Shown here one piece after another: positions 1 to 6,544 of a stretch of 16,985 nucleotides of DNA. Every line of letters begins with the position of its first letter. Position 1 is the first letter of the stretch. The DNA comes from JABDGC01 sp964449835. Lineage in GTDB: Bacteria > Pseudomonadota > Gammaproteobacteria > DSM-16500. The notes under the pieces are model-generated. The model did no database searches. It saw only the letters and a program-made list of their open reading frames with translations, and had not been told where the DNA came from. Position numbers and translations under genes: made by a program. The stretch lies in contig CAYVBZ010000051.1 of assembly GCA_964449835.1 (NCBI GenBank), positions 1-16,985 on the forward strand, read 5' to 3'.

Positions 1-237
1 AGATCTCTTCATTGGGCGAATGGCCACAATATTTTCGGGGGTACGGCCAAGCATCAGCTTCGCCTCGCTACCCACCGCGGCAACATGTTTTTGGCCGCTC
101 CCGTTCCCACTTCGGATCGCGACCACAGAAGGTTCATTCAGAATAATGCCCTTGCCGCGCACATAAATCAGGGTGTTCGCTGTGCCCAAATCAATTGAGA
201 GATCGTTTGAAAATAGTCCACGTAGTTTTTTAAACAT
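1..237 (-). CDS. mreB: Rod shape-determining protein MreB, N-terminal part (cut by window edge)
   Basis: Reading the minus strand from the ATG at 237-235 gives 79 codons, running off the left edge. The protein begins MFKKLRGLFSNDLSIDLGTA and continues with NTLIYVRGKGI, then NEPSVVAI. This is the actin-fold phosphate-1 motif (DLGTANT) and the beginning of MreB. MreB forms membrane-associated filaments that direct lateral peptidoglycan synthesis in rod-shaped cells. A Shine-Dalgarno AGGA (TCCT at 246-249) lies 8 nt upstream of the ATG. The gene is divergent from gatC, an arrangement I recall from Legionella and Coxiella. The rest of the protein, and any mreC/mreD downstream, lies outside the window. 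Confidence 0.95.
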   Translation of the reverse strand, partial: MFKKLRGLFSNDLSIDLGTANTLIYVRGKGIILNEPSVVAIRSGNGSGQKHVAAVGSEAKLMLGRTPENIVAIRPMKRS

Positions 238-277
238 AGTTTAGGTCCTTTGTATGAAACAACCTGCTTCTTTTGGA

Positions 278-306
278 ATTCTAAACAATCCATCTTCGTT
301 AAGCAA
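278..306 (-). promoter_or_regulatory. Candidate sigma-70 promoter for mreB
   Basis: On the minus strand a TTGCTT -35-like box (301-306) is followed after 17 nt by TAGAAT (278-283), 5 of 6 matches to the -10 consensus. It lies about 40 nt upstream of the mreB ATG, in the 150-bp divergent gap with gatC. The -35 is weak (3 of 6). Confidence 0.35.
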
Positions 307-312
307 AGAGTA

Positions 313-340
313 TTCTCCTCTCCGGCTATTTATGTATAAT
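313..340 (+). promoter_or_regulatory. Candidate sigma-70 promoter for gatCAB
   Basis: A perfect -10 hexamer TATAAT lies at 335-340, 47 nt before the gatC ATG. The best -35 at suitable spacing is weak: TTCTCC at 313-318, 16-nt spacer, 3 of 6 matches. No other -10 of this quality is seen in the 238-387 gap, so this is the most likely start of gatCAB transcription. Confidence 0.5.
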
Positions 341-387
341 GCCCGCTTGCTTCTATTTCTTCTTTATTAAGCCTGGAGCCCACTATC

Positions 388-681
388 ATGTCCTTAACGC
401 CTGAAGAAGTTAAAAAAATTGCTCATTTAGCGCGCTTAAACTTTTCTGATAACGATCTTGCCTACTACACCCCACAACTTTCCAATATTCTTAACTTTGT
501 TGAACATATGAGCGAAATTGATACAACTCAAGTCGAACCCTTGGCCCACCCTCTCGACCTTTCTCAACGCTTACGGCCAGACACCATCAGTGAACCGAAT
601 CAACGGGAATTGTTCCAGTCCATCGCGCCGGAGGTCAAGGTAGGCCTTTATTTAGTGCCTAAAGTCATCGAAGAAGCATAA
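388..681 (+). CDS. gatC: Asp-tRNA(Asn)/Glu-tRNA(Gln) amidotransferase subunit C
   Basis: The protein has 97 aa, a normal GatC length. It starts with the family signature MSLTPEEVKKIAHLARL, followed by YYTPQLSNILNFVEHMSEID and a C-terminal segment with PLAHPLDLSQRLRPD. GatC is the small subunit that wraps around GatA and stabilises its contact with GatB in the cytoplasmic trimer. That trimer amidates Asp-tRNA(Asn) and/or Glu-tRNA(Gln). The ATG is preceded by GGAG at 375-378, 9 nt upstream. It is the first gene of gatC-gatA-gatB, with only 15 nt before gatA, which indicates co-transcription. Confidence 0.96.
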   Translation: MSLTPEEVKKIAHLARLNFSDNDLAYYTPQLSNILNFVEHMSEIDTTQVEPLAHPLDLSQRLRPDTISEPNQRELFQSIAPEVKVGLYLVPKVIEEA

Positions 682-696
682 ACTGAGGAAGCCTGC

Positions 697-2142
697 ATGC
701 TAAAAACCATCGCTGAACTCGCACAAGATTTACGGGATAAAAAATTTTCGAGTCAAGAACTCACCCAGTTCTATTTAAAACGCATCAAAGACCTCGATCC
801 AGCGCTCAATTGCTTTATTACGGTCACTGAAACAGAAGCCCTGGCCTCGGCAAAAGCCGCAGATGAAAAACGGGCTGCTGGCAAAGCTGGACGTTTAACT
901 GGCATTCCTCTGGCCCAAAAAGACATTTTTTGCACTAAAGGCATTAAAACGACCTGCGGTTCTAAAATGTTGCATAACTTTATTGCACCCTATGATGCGA
1001 CTGTTGTAAAAAATTTAAACGAGGCTGGCACCGTGATGCTAGGCAAAACCAATATGGATGAGTTTGCCATGGGCTCCTCCAACGAAAATAGTTATTTTGG
1101 TCCAGTCAAGAACCCTTGGGACAAACAATATGTGCCCGGCGGTTCCTCCGGCGGTTCGGCCGCCGCAGTGGCAGCGCTATTGGTCCCGGGCGCAACCGGC
1201 ACAGACACTGGCGGCTCTATCCGTCAACCCGCCGCGCTTTGTGGTGTGACCGGCTTGAAGCCCACTTATGGACGTGTTTCACGTTATGGCATGATTGCCT
1301 TCGCCTCCAGTCTGGACCAAGGCGGTCCCTTCGCCCGGTCGGCGGAAGATGCTGCCCTGCTGCTAAACGCCATGTCTGGTTTCGATGAACATGACTCCAC
1401 CAGCATGGACCTCCCTGTTCCGGATTATACGTCCACTTTAAACGATCCGATTAAAGGCCTCCGTATTGGTCTACCCAAAGAGTATTTCGAAGACTTAACG
1501 CCGGCACTGGCCCAAAAGTTGGATGAAGCCCGGCGTGAGTATGAAAAGCTAGGCGTGCAGTTTAAGGAAATCAGCCTGCCCGCGACGCGCCTGTCCATTC
1601 CGGCTTACTATGTTATCGCGCCAGCGGAGTGCTCTTCCAATTTGGCCCGCTATGATGGCGTTCGCTATGGCTATCGCTGCAAAGACCCCCTCAATTTAGA
1701 AGATCTTTATAAACGCACCCGCAGTGAAGGCTTTGGTAATGAAGTGAAGCGCCGCATTATGATCGGCACCTATGTCTTGTCCGCGGGCTACTATGATGCC
1801 TATTATTTAAAGGCCCAGAAAATACGCCGCTTAATCCGCGACGACTTTGTCACGGCCTTCAAGGAAGTTGATTTAATCTTAAGTCCAACGACTCCTTCGC
1901 AAGCTTTTAAATTCGGCGAAAAAACCACTGACCCGCTTAGCATGTACCTGTCAGACATTTACACGATTTCCGTCAATTTAGCAGGGCTGCCTGGCCTCTC
2001 TATTCCAAGCGGGTTCCTGGACCACTTACCGATCGGGCTACAGTTAATCGGCAATTATTTTGAAGAAGCGCGCTTATTGAACGTGGCGCATGCCTATCAG
2101 AAAGTAACCGACTGGCACACCCGCATCCCCACAGACATTTAA
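697..2142 (+). CDS. gatA: Asp-tRNA(Asn)/Glu-tRNA(Gln) amidotransferase subunit A
   Basis: The protein has 481 aa and belongs to the amidase-signature family. GatA hydrolyses glutamine and passes ammonia to the GatB site. The Lys-cisSer-Ser triad is visible: K75 in AQKDIF, S150 in GGSSGGSAAA and S174 in DTGGSIRQPAA. The spacing of 75 and 24 residues matches the K79/S154/S178 triad I recall for Staphylococcus aureus GatA. The length is normal and the frame is intact. AGGA in TGAGGAAG lies about 9 nt before the ATG, just after the gatC stop. It sits between gatC and gatB in a tight operon. Confidence 0.97.
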   Translation: MLKTIAELAQDLRDKKFSSQELTQFYLKRIKDLDPALNCFITVTETEALASAKAADEKRAAGKAGRLTGIPLAQKDIFCTKGIKTTCGSKMLHNFIAPYDATVVKNLNEAGTVMLGKTNMDEFAMGSSNENSYFGPVKNPWDKQYVPGGSSGGSAAAVAALLVPGATGTDTGGSIRQPAALCGVTGLKPTYGRVSRYGMIAFASSLDQGGPFARSAEDAALLLNAMSGFDEHDSTSMDLPVPDYTSTLNDPIKGLRIGLPKEYFEDLTPALAQKLDEARREYEKLGVQFKEISLPATRLSIPAYYVIAPAECSSNLARYDGVRYGYRCKDPLNLEDLYKRTRSEGFGNEVKRRIMIGTYVLSAGYYDAYYLKAQKIRRLIRDDFVTAFKEVDLILSPTTPSQAFKFGEKTTDPLSMYLSDIYTISVNLAGLPGLSIPSGFLDHLPIGLQLIGNYFEEARLLNVAHAYQKVTDWHTRIPTDI

Positions 2143-2165
2143 ACTAATATCCAGAGGAGAAAACG

Positions 2166-3602
2166 ATGGAATGGGAAACAGTAATCGGCCTTGAGATCCA
2201 TGCCCAATTATTGACGAAAAGCAAAATTTTCTCGGGCGCGCCCACTCAATTTGGCGCTGAACCCAACACACAAGCCTGTGCCATTGACTTAGGTTTACCC
2301 GGCGTTCTTCCCGTTTTAAATCAAGATGTGGTGCTGATGGCGCTGAAATTCGGCTTAGGCATTCATGCGGACATTAACCGCAAATCTATTTTTGCCCGTA
2401 AAAATTACTTCTATCCTGATCTGCCCAAAGGCTATCAAATCAGTCAATACGAAATTCCCGTGATTGGCAAAGGCTATCTGGATGTCACGCTCGATGATGG
2501 CAGTGAAAAGCGCATTCAGATCACGCGCGCCCATCTCGAAGAAGACGCCGGCAAATCCTTGCATGAAGATTTCATGGACTTAAGCGGCATTGACTTGAAC
2601 CGCGCCGGCACACCGCTTTTGGAAATTGTCTCCGAACCTGACCTGCGTTCGGCCAAAGAAGCCGTTGCTTATTTAAAAACCGTGCATGCTTTAGTGCGCT
2701 ACTTAGACATCTGCGACGGCAACATGCAGGAAGGCTCCTTCCGTTGCGACGCGAATGTGTCCGTGCGTCCCAAAGGACAAAGCAAACTCGGCACACGCAC
2801 TGAGTTGAAGAATATCAACTCCTTCCGTTTTGTGGAACGCGCCATCAATTATGAAATTGAAAGACAAATTTCCGTTCTTGAAAATGGCGGCAGCATCACG
2901 CAGGAAACACGTCTTTATAATCCCGATAAGAATGAAACCCGCCCCATGCGGAGCAAAGAAGAAGCCAACGACTATCGTTATTTCCCCGATCCGGATTTGC
3001 TGCCGCTTGTCATCACAGAGGACATGCTAAATCAAGCACAGGGCTCAATGCCGGAACTGCCCTATCAAAAACGTGAACGCTTTATGACGCAATATGCTCT
3101 TAGCGCTTATGATGCCACCATTTTAATCGCCAACCGCGATCTGGCCGATTATTTTGAAACAGTCGTAAAAGAAACGGAAGGGCAAGCTAAACTGGCGGCC
3201 AATTGGATTATCAGCGAGCTGCTTGGCGCCTTGAACCGCAGTGATCTTGAAATCACAGAATGCCCCATTCCGGCCTCACAACTGGCAAAACTGGTACGCC
3301 GTATTAGCGATAACACTATTTCAGGCAAACTGGCCAAGACTGTTTTTGAAACGTTATGGAATGAGAAACAAGATGTCGACGTCATTATCGAAAAAAAGGG
3401 CTTGAAGCAGGTAACCGATAGCTCTGCGATCGAACAGATGATTGACAAGGTGTTGGCCGCCAACCCAGAGAAGGTAAATGAATATCGCTCAGGGAAAGAG
3501 AAACTCTTCGGTTATTTTGTCGGTCTTCTCATGAAGGAATCCCAAGGCAAACTCAACCCGCAACAGTTGAATGAAAGTCTGAAAAAGAAATTGCAGGGCT
3601 AG
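2166..3602 (+). CDS. gatB: Asp-tRNA(Asn)/Glu-tRNA(Gln) amidotransferase subunit B
   Basis: The protein has 478 aa. GatB phosphorylates the mischarged aminoacyl-tRNA with ATP and transfers ammonia to it. The N-terminal cradle domain begins MEWETVIGLEIHAQL. E10, H12 and E125 (in ITRAHLEED) match positions I recall as active-site residues of S. aureus GatB. Other family landmarks are YFYPDLPKGYQISQYE, NRAGTPLLEIVSEPD and FRCDANVSVRP. The last ~150 residues form the helical tRNA-binding tail, ending in LNESLKKKLQG. A strong AGGAGA at 2154-2159 precedes the ATG, 23 nt after gatA. It is the last gene of the operon and converges on lptG. Confidence 0.97.
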   Translation: MEWETVIGLEIHAQLLTKSKIFSGAPTQFGAEPNTQACAIDLGLPGVLPVLNQDVVLMALKFGLGIHADINRKSIFARKNYFYPDLPKGYQISQYEIPVIGKGYLDVTLDDGSEKRIQITRAHLEEDAGKSLHEDFMDLSGIDLNRAGTPLLEIVSEPDLRSAKEAVAYLKTVHALVRYLDICDGNMQEGSFRCDANVSVRPKGQSKLGTRTELKNINSFRFVERAINYEIERQISVLENGGSITQETRLYNPDKNETRPMRSKEEANDYRYFPDPDLLPLVITEDMLNQAQGSMPELPYQKRERFMTQYALSAYDATILIANRDLADYFETVVKETEGQAKLAANWIISELLGALNRSDLEITECPIPASQLAKLVRRISDNTISGKLAKTVFETLWNEKQDVDVIIEKKGLKQVTDSSAIEQMIDKVLAANPEKVNEYRSGKEKLFGYFVGLLMKESQGKLNPQQLNESLKKKLQG

Positions 3603-3629
3603 TTGAAATGCATGCAAATGCTTTGAGAA

Positions 3630-3651
3630 GAGGAGTGAGGACCCTCACCTC
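3630..3651. terminator. Weak hairpin between convergent gatB and lptG
   Basis: The plus strand has GAGG-AG-TGAG-GACC-CTCA-CCTC: two 4-bp stem segments with a 2-nt bulge and a 4-nt loop. It overlaps the lptG stop codon and lies 28 nt after the gatB stop. Neither strand has a clear T-run after it, so a bidirectional terminator role is only a guess from position. Confidence 0.25.
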
Positions 3652-4721
3652 ACCCTTCGTAAAACCCCATAGCAGATGCCAGAAAATAAAATAATAGGCA
3701 GGGCGGCGGCGAAAAAGGGCGGAAATTGAAAAATAACGCTGATTTGCCCTAGAAAAGCATTACAAAGATAAAACAGAAAACCCAGGACCACGCCGAAAAG
3801 GAGCCGCAGTCCCATCACGGTAGAACGGGGCGCAGCCAAAACAAAAGGCAGCGCGAGAAAAAGCATGACAATGGTCGCGAAGGGCTGCAAGACACGCTGC
3901 CAGAAAGCCAATTGAAACTGACTGGCCTGCAAGCCATTTTCAACTAAGTGGCGTGAAAAATGCAGTAAATGCGTCAAAGACATTTCCTCCGGCGCGACCA
4001 AACCCACGCTCAATAAATTAGGATTCAAGGTAAAATCCCAGATTTCTTGTGCAGTGGTAGAGGTTTGCGTTCCCGACTGCGGCAAAAAGGTGGTCTTGAC
4101 CACATCTTGCAGCAACCACTTATCGTCTTTTAAATCCATCACTCTGGCTCGATAGGCCGCGATGAGCTGATGACTGGCGTTGAACTGATAACGCGTCACC
4201 CCTTCCAAATGATGATGCGCCATCACGCGATTCACATGGAAAAAATCATTTTTCTCATGCAGCCAAACACCGGAGGCCGTGACCACGGCTTGCCCGCTAT
4301 TTTGAGCGTTCTGCTTGCGAAGCGCCGCCTTGTGGTCCATGGCAGGCGCTAAGCCTTCGCCAATCAAGACCATGAAGGCAATCAGTAAAGAGGCGCTGTA
4401 GAAAATGGCCAGCATAAGACGGCGCAAAGAAAAACCCGAGCAGCGTATGACCATCAATTCTTGATGAGACGTCATCATGCCTAGACCGATGATGCCGCCC
4501 AGTAAAATCAACATTGGAGAAAACAAGTAAAGATTGTGCGGCAAACGGAGAGCCACATAAATGACGGCCTGCGCAAAAGTATAGTCGCCCCTGCCAATGT
4601 CCTGGAACTCACCGAGCAGCGTCGTAAAAAAGACCAGCCCCAGCATAACCGTCACCACCAAAAAGGTCGAAGACAGGACTTGTTTAATAATGTAACGATT
4701 AAAAATAGGAAACATGGTCAT
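3645..4721 (-). CDS. lptG: LPS export ABC transporter permease LptG
   Basis: The protein has 358 aa, normal for LptG. It begins MTMFPIFNRYIIKQVLSSTF and has LptF/LptG (YjgP/YjgQ) topology. N-terminal membrane helices are followed by a periplasmic beta-jellyroll of roughly residues 130-265. C-terminal helices include QPFATIVMLFLALPFVLAAP and FGVVLGFLFYLCNAFLGQ. With LptF and the ATPase LptB2 it extracts LPS from the inner membrane and passes it to the Lpt bridge. The ATG at 4721 overlaps the lptF stop as ATGA, indicating translational coupling. A second in-frame ATG two codons on could also be used. It converges on gatB. Confidence 0.95.
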   Translation of the reverse strand: MTMFPIFNRYIIKQVLSSTFLVVTVMLGLVFFTTLLGEFQDIGRGDYTFAQAVIYVALRLPHNLYLFSPMLILLGGIIGLGMMTSHQELMVIRCSGFSLRRLMLAIFYSASLLIAFMVLIGEGLAPAMDHKAALRKQNAQNSGQAVVTASGVWLHEKNDFFHVNRVMAHHHLEGVTRYQFNASHQLIAAYRARVMDLKDDKWLLQDVVKTTFLPQSGTQTSTTAQEIWDFTLNPNLLSVGLVAPEEMSLTHLLHFSRHLVENGLQASQFQLAFWQRVLQPFATIVMLFLALPFVLAAPRSTVMGLRLLFGVVLGFLFYLCNAFLGQISVIFQFPPFFAAALPIILFSGICYGVLRRVR

Positions 4722-5845
4722 GGCCCTTTTTTAATGGCAAAACGCCATCCGAGACGCGTATTCAGCAGCACTAAAGCAACCAGCAAAAATAAACCATGGA
4801 CCCACCACATGCCGATCGCAGCTGGCAGCGTGCCTAACTCCACCCAATGCCGCGCAACGAAGAGCAGGTTAATATAAATGGTGTAAATTAAAAGCGCGGG
4901 GACCGCCATCAGGTAGCGGCCTTGGCGAGGTTTAACCCGGCTAAGCGGAAAAACTAACAAAGCGAGCAAAATCGGCGAAATGGCCAAGGAACAACGCCAC
5001 TGCAGTTCAGCTGCATATGTGGGTTTGGCGTAATGGCTCCATAAACGTGAAGTCAGCACGCCTTCCTGTAACTCCCGGTCGCTGGTCAAGGTTGTATCGG
5101 GAATATGCACGGCATATTTTTTGAATTGAATAATTTTATACTCATTCTGCCCTGGAATACCTTCATAGCGATAACCATTGGCCGCCACCACAAAATGCTC
5201 TTTTAAGGCCTTGTCATAAAACGGAGCGCCTTGCATCGCGGAAATAATGACCTCATTTTGCTGCGTGGGCACCGTTTGCGTGAAGCTATCCTTGGCGCTC
5301 TTTTTTTCCTCGGCGATAAAAAGGTTTTCGGCTTGTTTGCGATGCTGGGCGATATTTTCCACATAAATGACCCGGCGGCCATCGGCGCTGACATGAAAAC
5401 GGCCTGGCATTAAAGATTTCAGGATATTTTCTTCCGTCATCCCTTTGGCGATCAGTTTGTCTTTTTGAGAGGCCAGCCAAGGATTTACCCAGAGGGCGAG
5501 CGACATCACGATTGCGGCGATCACAAAGATCAGCGGGGCCCCTGCCCAGAGCAAGCGGCCCGAACCGTAACCGGAGGCGTTTAAGACAACAATTTCACTG
5601 TCTGTATAAAGCCTGCTATAGACTAAAAACATGCCTAAATATAAGCCAAGCGGCAGGAGCAAAACCAATAAATAGGGTATTTCAAAACCCAGTAGCGGCA
5701 GCAAAATATTAGAGGCAATTTTGCCGGAAGCGGCATACCCCAGATAGCGCACAGTTTGCTGGCTTAAAAAAACCAACATCAAGACCAGCGTGACCCCCAT
5801 TAAGGTGCTGAAAATCTCTTTGTTTAGATAGCGGTTAATAATCAT
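4718..5845 (-). CDS. lptF: LPS export ABC transporter permease LptF
   Basis: The protein has 375 aa. The N-terminus MIINRYLNKEIFSTLMG and the following VRYLGYAASG are typical of LptF. Helices span about residues 13-33, 47-77 and 100-121. A periplasmic jellyroll follows from about 130 to 270 (for example RRVIYVENI and YRYEGIPGQNEYKIIQF). The C-terminal helices start with SPILLALLVFPLSRVKPRQGRY split across the membrane. It works as the heterodimer partner of LptG in the LptB2FG exporter. No clear Shine-Dalgarno is seen before the ATG at 5845; the start rests on family alignment and on the lack of a better upstream codon. It is divergent from holC. Confidence 0.95.
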   Translation of the reverse strand: MIINRYLNKEIFSTLMGVTLVLMLVFLSQQTVRYLGYAASGKIASNILLPLLGFEIPYLLVLLLPLGLYLGMFLVYSRLYTDSEIVVLNASGYGSGRLLWAGAPLIFVIAAIVMSLALWVNPWLASQKDKLIAKGMTEENILKSLMPGRFHVSADGRRVIYVENIAQHRKQAENLFIAEEKKSAKDSFTQTVPTQQNEVIISAMQGAPFYDKALKEHFVVAANGYRYEGIPGQNEYKIIQFKKYAVHIPDTTLTSDRELQEGVLTSRLWSHYAKPTYAAELQWRCSLAISPILLALLVFPLSRVKPRQGRYLMAVPALLIYTIYINLLFVARHWVELGTLPAAIGMWWVHGLFLLVALVLLNTRLGWRFAIKKGP

Positions 5846-5954
5846 AGATGAGTAATGTTGTGTAAATTTTTGACAAGATTATTTCATGCAAATAATATTA
5901 CCTTAGCTCGCTCATGATTGGAACATCCTGCCAAGACAGGGCCAGGATCTTTTG

Positions 5955-5999
5955 GCCTAAAATTGAGTGACATTCAACGAATTTAGGCTAAAATTGAGT
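5955..5999. repeat. Two 12-bp direct repeats with inverted arms in the lptF/holC gap
   Basis: CTAAAATTGAGT occurs at 5957-5968 and again at 5988-5999, 31 bp apart. GCCTAAA (5955-5961) and TTTAGGC (5982-5988) also form a 7-bp inverted repeat. The second copy lies within a TTTAG-G-CTAAA dyad (5982-5992). The whole lptF-holC gap (5846-6108) is AT-rich. I see no gene in it and no convincing -35/-10 pair; TATAGT at 6028-6033 is a possible -10 for holC. The repeats could be regulator sites or remains of lost sequence. Confidence 0.5.
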
Positions 6000-6108
6000 T
6001 TTACCTGCCTAGTGAATCCTTATTTTTTATAGTCAAAAAATGCTTGAGTTGTTAAAATTAAACCCCTTTAATTTGGTAATAAAAATAAGTACGGAGACAC
6101 AACCTTCT

Positions 6109-6540
6109 ATGTCACGGGTTGATTTTTACATGGTCCCTCAAGCGGGGCCCAAAGCTCGTTTCCTTTTTGCTTGCCGCTTGCTTGAAAAAGCCTATCAGCA
6201 GGCACAGCCAGTGTATGTCCATTTGGAAAACGCTGAAAAAGGCCGTTTTTTTGATCAACTTTTATGGACTTACCGGGATGACAGCTTTCTGCCACACCAT
6301 CTTAGCGAGGAAAAACCCTCACTCATTTCACCCATCCAATTAGGATATAGCGCAAGACCCAAAACAGAGGCGGCCATTTTACTGAATCTGCATTCTGAAA
6401 TCCCGGCCTTCCATGCGCTTTTTCAGCGCATTCTTGAAATCCTGCCCCAAGGAAGTGAGAAAGACACCCGGACGGAACAAATTCGTGCTTTCTATGAAGC
6501 AAACGGCTATACCATTCAATCTCATCGTATAACAAGGTAA
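6109..6540 (+). CDS. holC: DNA polymerase III chi subunit
   Basis: From the ATG at 6109 the protein has 143 aa, close to the ~147 aa of E. coli HolC. It begins MSRVDFYMVP and contains RFLFACRLLEKAYQQAQPVYV, split over the first helix and strand, then a DQLLWTYRDDSFLPHHL motif typical of HolC. Chi binds psi in the clamp-loader complex and also contacts SSB. The open frame extends upstream to an ATG at 6040, but the extra 23 residues do not resemble HolC. GGAG at 6093-6096 lies 12 nt before the chosen start. Only 4 nt separate its stop from valS, so the two are probably co-transcribed, as is usual in gammaproteobacteria. Confidence 0.9.
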   Translation: MSRVDFYMVPQAGPKARFLFACRLLEKAYQQAQPVYVHLENAEKGRFFDQLLWTYRDDSFLPHHLSEEKPSLISPIQLGYSARPKTEAAILLNLHSEIPAFHALFQRILEILPQGSEKDTRTEQIRAFYEANGYTIQSHRITR

Positions 6541-6544
6541 AAAA

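Noticed and set aside
2355..2796. Open frames antisense to gatB and similar antisense frames within valS and lptF
   Set aside because: They lie wholly inside well-supported genes, have no ribosome sites or recognisable motifs, and are explained by codon bias of the sense gene.
6040..6108. 23-residue N-terminal extension of HolC
   Set aside because: HolC proteins normally begin with a short M-x-x-V-DFY segment, which starts at 6109.
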